Source of the DNA: an uncultured Pseudomonadota bacterium
Lineage (GTDB): Bacteria > Pseudomonadota > Alphaproteobacteria > RF32 > CAG-239
NCBI GenBank assembly: GCA_902788365.1
Contig: CADAJN010000004.1
Coordinates: forward strand, 1-64,000
DNA: 64,000 nt
Direction: 5' to 3'
Shown: one piece after another, positions 1 through 8,654 of the stretch
Layout of the letters: each line of letters starts with the position of its first letter
Numbering within the stretch: the stretch's first letter is position 1
Translations under genes and position numbers: made by a program
The notes under the pieces: generated by a model
Told to the model about the DNA's origin: nothing
What the model saw: only the letters and a program-made list of their open reading frames with translations
Database searches by the model: none

Positions 1-25
1 CCTCTGATTTTTCAGAGGTTTTTTT
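1..25 (+). terminator. Rho-independent terminator at the left edge
   Basis: A 7-bp stem (CCTCTGA / TCAGAGG) with a TTTT loop is followed directly by a run of T. It would end a rightward gene lying left of the window. The integrase starts within 100 bases of it. Confidence 0.75.
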
Positions 26-94
26 CGTTTAAAAGACCCGAAAATGGCGGTAAAATGGTATTTACGCACATCTGTGACACATGGGTGTGACACA

Positions 95-1759
95 ATGACA
101 TTAAAATATAACCATTTAGAACGCAGAAATCATACCTTTTACTTTAGGTATCGTGTGCCCTCATGGGTGAGACACATTTTTGAAAAAGAATGTATTAGGT
201 ATTCTTTAAACACTAATGATTATAATATCGCTATACACTTGGTAAAACGGGAATCTTTCAAGTATGATACCCTTCTCAATGACATAAGGTGGCTGGTGAT
301 GGAAATTAGGAACGGAAAACTGCATCTTTCGCAAGACGATATTGAAAATATCATTGCTCAACGAATCAAGGAAATCCAAGATAAACTGGACGAATCGTAT
401 TATAAAATCAAAAATGGTGAAATTGCCCCTCATAACCTCCCGATTACCATGCTTGAAGAAAAAGATTATAAGAGCACACCGTTTGACGGTTCATACGAAG
501 AATTTAAGGACGAACAGGTTATCAGCTTTGTAAAGAAATATGTGATGGCAATGAAAAATAACAAACGTATTCCGCCATCGGTATTTGATTTCTTAAAGCG
601 CACAGTAAAGAAAAATGCCATTGAACCGGATGAAGCCGCCCGTCCTGATTGGTTGGATAAACTGGAAAACGGTATGCAAATGGCAGATGATTATGCCCAT
701 AACCGAGCCGAAGCCATCGTTACCGATAATCGCAACTTCTACATTCCGGCTGTGATTGAGCGTTGTTTGAGTTATATTGAAGAAGAACGTGCCGCCAATA
801 CGGTTCGTGCACCACAGGTCAAAACACACTGGGAAACCCTGTTTAAGAAGTTTAAGGAATACAAGCAGCAGATTAAAGGCACGGGTGACCTTACATTACA
901 GAAGGATTATACTTGCCTTGAAGCCATTTTTGATTTGATTGACAAGAAGTACGTTGAAAATCTGACCGCAAAGGATTGTGATTTTATCTCGCAGAAGATT
1001 TATTACATTCCGAAGAACTGGAAAAAGACCGACCTTTATAAGAAAAAGAAACTCAAAAACTGCCTGACGGAAGACATAACGGAAAAGAACATTTCTACGA
1101 CCACGGTTAAGAAATATTTACGTGCTTTCAAAGAGTTCTTGACGTATGCTCAACGAAAAGGTTATGTAAGTTTAGCATTAAATGTGCAGTTAGAAATACC
1201 GAGCCGAGAAACTCGTGAGAGTTATGACCCGTTCACCAAAGCCGAATTGAAGAAGATATTTAATCCAGAGACCTACCCTTACAGACAAGACGAACAATTT
1301 GCTTTCCGCTACTTTATTCCGCTGATGGCGTTATTCTCTGGTGCCCGTCTGAACGAATTGTGCCAACTTTACCTTGATGACATCAAGAAAGAAGGCAACA
1401 TATACTATATGTTATTCACGGATGAACGCAAAGACCAACATATTAAAAACAAATCGTCCAAGAGAATTGTGCCTATACATCCAAAAGTAATGGAAATGGG
1501 ATTTGAAGAATACTATATGTCGGTTCGGGCAAAACGGAAAGACCGCCTATTCTACCAACTCTCTTATTCCGATGCTAACCACTATACCGACAAGATGTCC
1601 AAGTGGTTCGGCAGATATTTGGATGAACTCGGCATCAAGAGCAAACGGAAAGTGTTCCACTCGTTCAGGCATCTAGTGAAGCCAGAACTCAGAGATGCAG
1701 GCATTCCGCAAGAATACCAAAATGCGATTTGCGGTTGGGAAGGACAAGATCTTGGATGA
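95..1759 (+). pseudogene. Tyrosine recombinase/phage-type integrase, truncated at its C terminus
   Basis: Site-specific DNA recombinase of the tyrosine integrase family, 554 codons from the ATG at 95. That start precedes the conserved N-terminal pattern HLERRNHTFYFRYRVP seen in integrases with a DUF6538-type N-terminal domain. An upstream ATG at 44 is in frame but adds no conserved sequence. The catalytic domain shows the first Arg in SGARLNELCQL (near 1347), a Lys-containing strand near 1450, and the HxxR box in HSFRH (near 1657-1671). The frame stops at CGWEGQDLG, about where the family's final H/W position lies and before the Tyr nucleophile, so the protein should be unable to cut DNA. The 160 bases after the stop encode lysine-rich sequence in another frame with no recognisable integrase tail, so the end looks replaced rather than shifted by one base. 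Confidence 0.8.
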
Positions 1760-1901
1760 AAACTTGAAGAAAATCAGGGAGCGGCAAATAACCCCTCGCC
1801 TTGCCCTGCAATATCGTCTCTATCCAAATACAGATAGAACTTTGGACTTTGCCAAGAAAAAGAAAGAGAAGAAATTTTATGAGAGAATCAAAAGAAATTA
1901 G
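1760..1901 (+). other. Lysine-rich coding remnant after the integrase stop
   Basis: In the frame +1 to the integrase the sequence is open to 1901 and encodes a basic tail ending near KKEKKFYERIKRN. It has no ribosome binding site and no recognisable domain. It may be the end of an unrelated gene joined to the integrase by recombination. Confidence 0.25.
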
Positions 1902-1920
1902 TAAAGCAATATTAGAAATG

Positions 1921-3522
1921 TTACATATTAATTAATAGATCATTCATTACTTTCTTGAAATATTCAAAATCTTTTTCATTCAAAATATGATGTGGTGTGT
2001 GTTTTGAATAATCTATTTTATTTACATTTGTAAGTTTATTATATTTTCCATATTCTTCTTTTTTTAATGTAGATGAAAAAATTATTTGATTAGGTAATTG
2101 CTTATATAAATCTAAAATAATACTTTCTTTTGAGGATGAAAGTTCACCATCACGAAAAGAATCAACAATTATAGGAAAAGGATGTTCTAATACTTTTGCC
2201 AGAGCATAAATTCTAGATAGGTAGAATAAAGCCCCCTCGCTACCAGAGAATGTTTCCCCTTTTACAGTAAAAATATTCTTGAAACTTTTTTTTCCTTTAG
2301 GATCAACCTTATTATAAAATTCGGACATTGTGCCAAGTATTCTGTTCATTAATTCCTTTTGTTGATATTCTGATTTATCATTGGTCTGTTTAAAATATTC
2401 TAGTGATGTGCGTAATTTAACTATAGCATTATCAATTTGTTGTATTCTAGCATCAATGTTCCCCGTTTGATTGATATCATTCTTATATATTAAAAGATTT
2501 TCTAGAGAAACATCCTCATCTTTCAATAATTCTTTTAATATAGCCTGTTGTAATGATAATTTTTCTTCTAATTTATCACATTCTTCAGAATACATACGAA
2601 TCTTATTGTTTATAGAATTAATTATGCTAGTTCTGATATCAAGGTTAGAAACTTCAAAATTAATACCATTTTTATGACTTTTATATCCTATATGCGATGA
2701 CTGACAATCTAAACAGATTATTTCTCCCTCTGATAATGTCGTATTTAAGGAGTTTAGTTCTTTTAGCAACATTTCATTTTTAATTTTTTTATTCCATAAT
2801 TTATTTCTGGTATTTCTCAATTCTACAATAGTATTTTTTTGCTTATTTAATAAATCTAACTTTTTTATAATTTCGTCTTTATTCAATGTATAATGTGTTA
2901 ATTTAGCAGCAGAAATATTGCTCTTCAAAAAACTATGTTCTTTAAGTAGTGTTTTTCTCTCATTATCTAATGTTCTAATCTCTTCTTTTATTGCTATCGG
3001 ATCAATATTTGATATGACAGTTTGTATTCCTGCATATGAATACAGCATATTGATAAAATCATCCTTATTATAATAACCATGATTTATAATATTGTAGCTA
3101 ATACGAGCATCTTGACCAACAAAAAACATTTGATAGAACAAGATTAAATCCACCATTCTCAGTTTATTATCTTTCAATATAGACGGTAGTTTATATATAA
3201 ATTTATTAAAAAAGTACTTGAACTCAGTAACACTATTATAGATATATATTTGATTACCCATTCTAATAACAAAGTCATTTTTATTGCGACAAATTATCAT
3301 ATTTGTATCAAATAAAGTTATATTAGTAACAAAATAATAATTTTTATAATCAAAACTTTCAGGAAAAATAGGTTCATTACCCAAAGAGTAATACAATCCC
3401 TGCATCACAATAGTTTTGCCTCTGTTGTTATCATCACTAAATATCAGATTGATTTGGTTATTAAAATTTCTTTCAACAAATGCTTCTGAATTATTGCCGA
3501 TACAAATCTCATTTATAATCAT
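1921..3522 (-). CDS. Rad50/SMC-like ABC ATPase with central CxxC, partner of a predicted nuclease
   Basis: A 533-residue ATPase of the ABC/SMC/Rad50 type. The Walker A motif is at residues 30-37 (DDNNRGKT), very near the N terminus. Long charged helical stretches follow, with a CLDC motif at about residues 270-273 in the middle, where Rad50 carries its zinc hook. The second half restores the ATPase head: an ABC signature FSGSEG (about 425), a Walker B strand ending IIVDSFRDGE (about 450) and a C-terminal strand QIIFSST. The layout head, coiled coil, CxxC, coiled coil, head is what is seen. Its start overlaps the stop of the upstream nuclease-like gene by ATGA, so the two are almost certainly co-translated. 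Role as sensor or motor of a defence module (Lamassu-like or ABC-3C-like) is inferred from architecture and neighbours. The gene is very AT-rich, consistent with recent acquisition. Confidence 0.72.
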   Translation of the reverse strand: MIINEICIGNNSEAFVERNFNNQINLIFSDDNNRGKTIVMQGLYYSLGNEPIFPESFDYKNYYFVTNITLFDTNMIICRNKNDFVIRMGNQIYIYNSVTEFKYFFNKFIYKLPSILKDNKLRMVDLILFYQMFFVGQDARISYNIINHGYYNKDDFINMLYSYAGIQTVISNIDPIAIKEEIRTLDNERKTLLKEHSFLKSNISAAKLTHYTLNKDEIIKKLDLLNKQKNTIVELRNTRNKLWNKKIKNEMLLKELNSLNTTLSEGEIICLDCQSSHIGYKSHKNGINFEVSNLDIRTSIINSINNKIRMYSEECDKLEEKLSLQQAILKELLKDEDVSLENLLIYKNDINQTGNIDARIQQIDNAIVKLRTSLEYFKQTNDKSEYQQKELMNRILGTMSEFYNKVDPKGKKSFKNIFTVKGETFSGSEGALFYLSRIYALAKVLEHPFPIIVDSFRDGELSSSKESIILDLYKQLPNQIIFSSTLKKEEYGKYNKLTNVNKIDYSKHTPHHILNEKDFEYFKKVMNDLLINM

Positions 3523-4556
3523 GTCAATACTCCATCTTTAATTAAGGCAATAAAATATTGTGCTGAATTAAAAGTTAAAAAATTTACACTTTCAAATTTC
3601 TCAACGCCAAGATAATTATATATTTCCATTACAGATAATTTAGGATTACTCTTGATTGTGTCATATATATTAAAGAATAAGTCCCAATAATTTGATGCAT
3701 TATTCTTATCAAAAAGCATTCTGCTGATATCTTGCTCACAATCTTCAACAAGTTCCTTGATTTCTTCATCAGTTTTACCTAGATTGCTGAGAGATTGAAC
3801 AAAACAAACAGGAGCTCCTTGTTTTATAATGTTATCCTTGTGAATTAATCTGCTTAAAATCAACAAAATTATTTCGTTATAAGTAATGTATTTTTTTGTT
3901 GGGAAAAAATCTATCAATTTATCTATCTTCATACCTTCTGTATAAATACTTTTTTTTACAGTTTGTTTGTCTCTAATTTCATCAAATATCTTTGCTAAAA
4001 AACCATCCTCAACCATTAATGAGGACTTTTGCTGGATGATTTGCTTAATATATTCATGTTTTTCTTTATCATTGATTACAAAAGTAACTTTTGATAAAAA
4101 ATCCAATATGTTTTCATCCGTAATCATTGAACTATCAATATAGGAAACATCTTTAGCTTTATCTTTTAAACTTCTCATAATACGCTCTTTATTTTTATCA
4201 TCAAAATTTTTTATGGAGAATATTTTAGCATCTTGATCAAGTAAACTTGTCGAAGATATTCCTTCAACAAAGAGAATGTAGGAGGAGAAATCCAAATCAG
4301 ATAAGTAGTTTTTATATAAAGTAACCAAATATTTTCCCAATTTAGTCGCTGTTAATTTTCTTTCACCTTTTGATTGTAAATCCCATGCTTTGTGGCCGAG
4401 CCTATGTACTGCAGTAACATCATTAAAAAAATCAATAACAAAATAAAACATTTCTTCTGCATCTTTATGATTACACATTAGGTAGAGCATTCCTTTTGTT
4501 TCATAATCAGATGCTTTTTTATTATTTCTTTCTGTTGATTGTACTATATATGTCAC
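3519..4556 (-). CDS. Predicted PD-(D/E)xK nuclease-like protein (DUF4297/Cap4-like), defence module effector
   Basis: A 345-residue protein, first gene of a two-gene leftward operon with the Rad50-like ATPase. The N-terminal region contains FFNDV (Asp46) and then WDLQSKG (Asp59, Gln61, Lys63). This resembles the D...(D/E/Q)xK nuclease core of DUF4297/Cap4-type dsDNA endonucleases, which use a QxK ending. The rest is mostly helical with no motif I recognise. Start: GTG at 4556 is the only usual start codon after the upstream in-frame stop, and its ribosome binding site is weak. The family assignment rests on the short motif and the pairing, so it is tentative; it could instead be a middle or sensor component of an ABC-3C-type system. 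Confidence 0.55.
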   Translation of the reverse strand: MTYIVQSTERNNKKASDYETKGMLYLMCNHKDAEEMFYFVIDFFNDVTAVHRLGHKAWDLQSKGERKLTATKLGKYLVTLYKNYLSDLDFSSYILFVEGISSTSLLDQDAKIFSIKNFDDKNKERIMRSLKDKAKDVSYIDSSMITDENILDFLSKVTFVINDKEKHEYIKQIIQQKSSLMVEDGFLAKIFDEIRDKQTVKKSIYTEGMKIDKLIDFFPTKKYITYNEIILLILSRLIHKDNIIKQGAPVCFVQSLSNLGKTDEEIKELVEDCEQDISRMLFDKNNASNYWDLFFNIYDTIKSNPKLSVMEIYNYLGVEKFESVNFLTFNSAQYFIALIKDGVLT

Positions 4557-4635
4557 AACATTACGTCCATGATCGCCATTTATTTTGCATTAAAACATAT
4601 ATTTTATAAAAAAACAAGATTTTTTATTAAACCAC

Positions 4636-4705
4636 AAAAATGTTAAAAAATGTGCATTCTTTAACATTTTCTCGGAAAAGCCCGAAAATACTACAGTTTT
4701 GAAAA
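4636..4705. repeat. 70-bp repeat copy A, upstream of the nuclease/ATPase operon
   Basis: Matches 6740-6809 in the same orientation over 70 bases with 7 mismatches by eye and no gaps. Each copy holds TGTTAAA-N12-TTTAACA, a perfect inverted repeat, followed by a small hairpin (TCGG..CCGA here). This copy ends 80 bases before the GTG start of the nuclease-like gene, where a promoter or operator would sit. Confidence 0.75.
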
Positions 4706-4744
4706 CGGCTTAATTAAAAGCACCAAATTCCGTTTGCATGTTGT

Positions 4745-5352
4745 TTACCGTTTCAAAATAAACTTTTTCATCGCTTCTATTAACTCATCAAAATTAGTAG
4801 AAGGACGGACTTTCCAATCGCTTGACGATGTTTCATTATTTTTACGTAAAGCCTTTGCTCTTCTTATGGCATTATCTTCATTTCCTTGAGTTACCATCGT
4901 TACAAAGTCAAAACGTTTATTTCTGAAAAGTGTAAAACAGCCCAAAGTTCCACTGAACGATTAGAACATATTACGCTACCATTATTGTTCTCCGCTGTTT
5001 GAAACGCCTTTTGGTAGTTTTCCTTATCTTTTCCAGTATTGCTTCTATCATCTTCATCAAAAACAGCATAGAATTTATCGAGCTTACTTGTTTTAGGGCT
5101 TTTGTCTTCAATTAGATTTTCTACAATTTTTAATGGTTCGGATTCATTGTTAGACGGAACAATCTCAAACCCAGTCAGTACTTTGTTCGGTTTTAATTTA
5201 TTTTTAATTGCAAAATTTTTTATCCAGTCGTTTAAGTATTCCGGTTCAGTTACATTACCTTCTGTATAAATGACTATCTTTCCAGCATTACGTTCTTTTC
5301 TGTTAAATCTATTAGTCCTGGAGAGACTGAACTCTTCTTCGTCCTTACGCAT
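4745..5352 (-). pseudogene. rloB: rloB (AbiLii-like), broken by a frameshift and probable internal deletion
   Basis: RloB family protein, the partner of RloA in the AbiL-like abortive-infection pair. The N-terminal frame (from ATG 5352) reads through the family's IVIYTEGNVTEPEYL and FDEDD motifs to VELWAVLHFSE and then stops near 4900. The family's C-terminal part (NAIRRAKAL ... RPSTNFDELI) continues in another frame from about 4930 to 4745. Between the WAVLHF box and the AIRRAKAL helix only about 17 residues remain, fewer than I expect for the family, so a deletion as well as a shift is likely. The gene overlaps the end of rloA by 8 bases. With the Toprim-like partner broken, the pair is probably inactive unless the break is a sequence error. 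Confidence 0.75.
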
Positions 5353-6589
5353 TCAGAATAGCCTCCAATTCTTTAATATCTCCCAAGTATGGGATAGCTC
5401 CGAATCTGCCCTCTAAATATCCTTTTTCATAGTTAAAGCCTTCTCTTATGGATTTAAACTCGGTTAAAGGATATACTTCTGAGCAGCCTTCTTCATTCTT
5501 CTCTACAAACCAAATCTCATCTCTTTTGAGAATATCAGACTTAAGTATAGAAGTATCGTGAGTTGAGAAGATAAGCTGCGCTCTGCCTTTGTTGATGTTT
5601 GGAACGTTAAACATTTCAACAAGCTTAGCCAACATCATCGGATGTAAGTTCTCTTCCAATTCATCTACAACAAATATTCCGCCTTCCAACAATGAAGGAA
5701 TGAATGTCACCAAATATTTGGCAAACTGGTTGGTTCCAGTGCTTTCACTGTTCATTGGCATATCATATAGTTTTCCGTCTTTACCCTTATGTTCAAACAA
5801 AATTCTATACTTGTTTGCGCTTTGCGGTTCATTCTTAAGGACTTTCAGTCCTACCACACCTAAATCAGCATATTTTATAAAAGCTATAACTTGTGACAAT
5901 AACTTCGGACTGTTGTATAGTTTCTCGGCCAAATCATCTATATTAAGGTAAGTGGCTATAATATTGGCAAAGGTTGTCTTGGTTATCTCTTTTAAGGCTT
6001 CAAATATTTTGTGAATATAGGCCAATCCTCTGGTATCAAGAATATCTAAAACCAGTAAATCTTTTCTTTTTTCCAAAGAGGTCTCGGTTAAAGCCGTATC
6101 AAACTTTGAGATAATCTTTTTATCAGTTTTAACCAATTTGTCTTTTTCTCTTTTATATAGGATATTCTTTGTTTTTTGCGCATATTCAACCAAATTTTCG
6201 CTCAAGATACCTTCCTTGTCAAAAGTCATAGAAAGAATGTATCTTTTAGCTTCAACGCTAAAATCAATTTCAATTAAAGATGGTTTATTAAGCGTTTCTT
6301 CACTTAAAGCAAACGGTTGATAGAAGTCAGAAGAAGGCTTCTTATCCATTCTATTCAATAAAGAAGAAACAATCTCGTTCAGAATCTTTATGATATTACT
6401 CTTTCCTGAAGCATTGGCTCCATAAAAAGCCGTAACTGGCGTAATCATCTCTTCGCCAATGGCTTTTTCGTTTCTGATATAGTTTGTCGGCATGTTGGTA
6501 TATTTTGATTCTGCAGTAAAGAATATCTCTTGTTCATCCTTAAATGACAAGATATTGGCAAACTTCAATCTTAACAGATTAACTTTCAT
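5345..6589 (-). CDS. rloA: RloA/AbiL-like AAA ATPase (COG1106 type)
   Basis: A 414-residue ATPase of the RloA group (OLD-like, single-polypeptide ABC fold), which pairs with RloB. It begins LLRLKFANILSFKDEQE, the usual strand leading to Walker A FYGANASGKSN (residues 57-64). The C-terminal half has Walker B FVVDELEENLHP and the switch-histidine strand FSTHDTSIL. It lacks a long coiled coil. The start ATG at 6589 has AAGG 8-9 bases upstream. rloB begins inside its last codons, so the two form one operon. Members of this pair were first noted inside restriction-modification loci and as the lactococcal AbiL system. No R-M genes are present here. Confidence 0.85.
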   Translation of the reverse strand: MKVNLLRLKFANILSFKDEQEIFFTAESKYTNMPTNYIRNEKAIGEEMITPVTAFYGANASGKSNIIKILNEIVSSLLNRMDKKPSSDFYQPFALSEETLNKPSLIEIDFSVEAKRYILSMTFDKEGILSENLVEYAQKTKNILYKREKDKLVKTDKKIISKFDTALTETSLEKRKDLLVLDILDTRGLAYIHKIFEALKEITKTTFANIIATYLNIDDLAEKLYNSPKLLSQVIAFIKYADLGVVGLKVLKNEPQSANKYRILFEHKGKDGKLYDMPMNSESTGTNQFAKYLVTFIPSLLEGGIFVVDELEENLHPMMLAKLVEMFNVPNINKGRAQLIFSTHDTSILKSDILKRDEIWFVEKNEEGCSEVYPLTEFKSIREGFNYEKGYLEGRFGAIPYLGDIKELEAILNA

Positions 6590-6739
6590 TTCCTAACCTT
6601 TCATATAGCAGTCCTTTTCTTCTAATATAGAAGATATTATTCAAAAATCAAGCAAAATATGTCAAAATCTGTAAAAAAATTACAGATTTTACTTAACAAG
6701 AAATTCCAATCTATTATGTAAAAAATTATGACTATTTCT

Positions 6740-6809
6740 AAAAATGTTAAAGAACATACATTGTTTAACATTTTCTCGGGAAAGCCCGAAAATACTATAG
6801 TTTTGAAAA
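6740..6809. repeat. 70-bp repeat copy B, upstream of rloA
   Basis: Partner of 4636-4705. It contains TGTTAAA-N12-TTTAACA and the hairpin TCGGG-AAAG-CCCGA with a perfect 5-bp stem. It lies 150 bases upstream of the rloA start. The intergenic stretch 6590-6952 otherwise holds only AT-rich sequence, a looser AATGTTA...TAACATT pair near 6833-6875, and the rightward promoter below. Confidence 0.75.
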
Positions 6810-6890
6810 TTGCTAAAATGCCGCAAATTTAAAAATGTTACACTTTCCGCACGTATCGCACAAAGTTTAACATTATGCAAAAAATTTACG

Positions 6891-6919
6891 TTGACTCATC
6901 TCAAAGGCAAATTTATATA
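6891..6919 (+). promoter_or_regulatory. Sigma70-type promoter of the flavodoxin gene
   Basis: TTGACT (-35) at 6891-6896, a 17-base spacer, and TATATA (-10) at 6914-6919, 33 bases before the ATG at 6953. Confidence 0.7.
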
Positions 6920-6952
6920 TAAAAGCATAGAAATTCATTTGGGAGAAAAAAT

Positions 6953-7570
6953 ATGTTGAAGGTTGTTTTATATGTCATCATTTTGGCAGCCATTGTTATC
7001 GGCGGAGCAAGTTTTTATCATCTGCACAAAGTCAATGCCAAAAACAAAGCCGAAATGGCTAATTTTGATAAAGAGGTCAAATTAAATGCCGATTTAGGCA
7101 AAGTTCTGGTTGTTTATTATTCCCTCACCGGCCACACCAAGGATATAGCCGAACAGATTGCCGCTAAAACCGGTGCCGACATTTTTGAAATAAAAACAGT
7201 CGAGACCTATTCTTCGCCGTCAGTTTATATGAAAAGCAAGAAGGAGCTGACGAGCAAAAACTATCCTGAGCTGCAAGGAAGTCTTCCGAATGTAGCGGAT
7301 TATGATACCATTTTTGTCGGTGGTCCGGTTTGGTGGTATACGATGGCTCCGGCACTTTATTCTTATTTGAAAGTGACCGATTTCGGCGGTGCTCGTGTAG
7401 TTTCGTTCTCTACGCAAGGTAGCAACTTCGGTTCATTCTATAAAGATTTTGCGGATATGGCTCAAAATGCGCAAATCCTGCCGAGCGAAAATTTCAACAA
7501 CATTGATGAAAAGTATAAAGAGCAAGTTTCCAATAAAATCAACGCTTGGCTGAATAAACTTTCAAAATAA
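6953..7570 (+). CDS. Membrane-anchored flavodoxin-family protein
   Basis: A 205-residue protein with an N-terminal hydrophobic segment (about residues 4-22) and no clear cleavage site, so it is probably anchored in the inner membrane. A flavodoxin domain starts near residue 50: VLVVYYSLTGHTKDIAEQIA is the FMN-phosphate loop (T/S-x-T-G-x-T form), and VGGPVWWYTMAP and FSTQGSN are the isoalloxazine-contacting loops. It binds FMN and carries electrons; the partner is unknown. GGGAGA precedes the ATG by 7 bases. It resembles the secreted flavodoxins at 33374 and 36045. If the anchor leaves the domain outside, this would be another extracytoplasmic flavodoxin, which is unusual. Confidence 0.8.
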   Translation: MLKVVLYVIILAAIVIGGASFYHLHKVNAKNKAEMANFDKEVKLNADLGKVLVVYYSLTGHTKDIAEQIAAKTGADIFEIKTVETYSSPSVYMKSKKELTSKNYPELQGSLPNVADYDTIFVGGPVWWYTMAPALYSYLKVTDFGGARVVSFSTQGSNFGSFYKDFADMAQNAQILPSENFNNIDEKYKEQVSNKINAWLNKLSK

Positions 7571-7581
7571 ATCCGTTATAA

Positions 7582-8343
7582 TCAATTACCCATTTTCTCT
7601 TTCGGAGATGCCAATACAAAGGGTTGTTTTCTTTCATCTTCCGGAAGTATCTGATGGTCAAACCAAGACCAGAAAAAGTTTTCTCCGTTTTCAATACCAT
7701 ATCCGTCTTGATTATGGTCAGCCGTGTCATAACTGTCGGCAAAAATCAGCACATCATCAGCGGTTTCTTTTGTTCCCATGGTATCATAGCCGATAATAAC
7801 TCGCCAATGCCCGCCCATAAAAACATTTTCCACCATAATCGGGTGCCCTGATTTTAATTTTTCTTGCACAAAAGCCGCAAACGGCTCATAATCCTCAAGC
7901 GGTTGCCATTCATCAAGATTTGTCTTAACATTCCACCCTAAATTACGGAAATAATTTGCAATGCCTTTAACACTCGTTCCGGTTTCAAAACTCGCACCCA
8001 TTTTTTCTATCAGTTCTTCTTCGGTAACCCCTTTTTTCCCATAATACTCTAAAACAGTTAAAGCCTCCGCCGGACCGCAAGAATATTCTGTTGTTTGCTG
8101 AAAAGTCGGATAATGGCTCAAAATTGTTAAGTTTTCATGTGACTTCATCTCAAAAACATCCGGCATGGTGAAGTATGTCGAATTGATATGATTTACGTTT
8201 ACCGCATCTTCCTGCTTTATACCCGAATTATTTTCTTTAGCATAGAAATCACCATTGCTATCATCAACCGGAAACGCTTGTGCAAAAATTGCACTCAATC
8301 CCACTATGCCTAAAAACACTATAAAAACTGTCTTTTTCATCAT
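7582..8343 (-). CDS. Secreted C39-like (papain-fold) peptidase
   Basis: About 253 residues, with a signal peptide MKKTVFIVFLGIVGLSAIFA. The Peptidase_C39_2-type domain shows the catalytic Cys in EYSCGPAEA, the His in GHWRVIIGYD and an Asp/Asn position in FADSYD. It probably hydrolyses peptides, or acts as a bacteriocin-type cysteine protease, in the periplasm or outside. The start is the ATG pair at 8343/8340 with GAGG just upstream; an ATG at 8394 is in frame but would bury the signal peptide. The gene converges on the flavodoxin gene with an 11-base gap. Confidence 0.75.
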   Translation of the reverse strand: MMKKTVFIVFLGIVGLSAIFAQAFPVDDSNGDFYAKENNSGIKQEDAVNVNHINSTYFTMPDVFEMKSHENLTILSHYPTFQQTTEYSCGPAEALTVLEYYGKKGVTEEELIEKMGASFETGTSVKGIANYFRNLGWNVKTNLDEWQPLEDYEPFAAFVQEKLKSGHPIMVENVFMGGHWRVIIGYDTMGTKETADDVLIFADSYDTADHNQDGYGIENGENFFWSWFDHQILPEDERKQPFVLASPKEKMGN

Positions 8344-8345
8344 TT

Positions 8346-8364
8346 TTACCTCATTTTGAGGTAA
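8346..8364 (-). promoter_or_regulatory. Hairpin that covers the Shine-Dalgarno of the C39-like gene
   Basis: A perfect 7-bp inverted repeat (TTACCTC / GAGGTAA) with a 5-base loop ends 2 bases before the start codon. The GAGG ribosome binding site lies in the 3' arm, so folding would hide it from the ribosome. The wider gap 8344-8654 also holds the terminator at 8584-8613 and nothing else I recognise. Confidence 0.5.
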
Positions 8365-8583
8365 TATTAGAGCAATTTTGGTTAAAAAAGGCATAAATTG
8401 GCTGTAAAATTTTATAGTTTTGATTTTCGTAATTTGCGAAAAATTGATTTTACTTCTTCTTTTAGTGATGGATATATTTTATAATGTCTATTACCGCATT
8501 ATAGGCTAACCACAATTAAACAAATTTCTAAAATATTGACAAGCAAAAGCGTTAATTACAAATCCCGTAACGATGAAACAGTA

Positions 8584-8613
8584 AAACGGCAGACATTTTA
8601 AGACCTGCCGTTT
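8584..8613 (-). terminator. Terminator of the deoxyribosyltransferase/phosphoesterase gene
   Basis: A 9-bp stem (AAACGGCAG / CTGCCGTTT) with a 12-base loop; on the minus strand the stem ends in TTTT. It lies 40 bases after the stop of the upstream leftward gene. Confidence 0.6.
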
Positions 8614-8654
8614 GGTAATTTGCTTTTGTATTGTTACTTACAAGCAAAAATTAT

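Noticed and set aside
20-50. A third copy of the 70-bp repeat at the left edge
   Set aside because: Only AAAGACCCGAAAAT resembles it, with an insertion and no inverted arms; too short to claim.
4636-6809. Integron attC-like recombination sites
   Set aside because: The repeats have inverted arms and sit beside gene modules near an integrase, but the arm order is GTT...AAC rather than the AAC...GTT of attC, and the integrase is not of the IntI type.
6689-6880. A small gene upstream of rloA
   Set aside because: The open frame lies across the 70-bp repeat and has no ribosome binding site or family resemblance.
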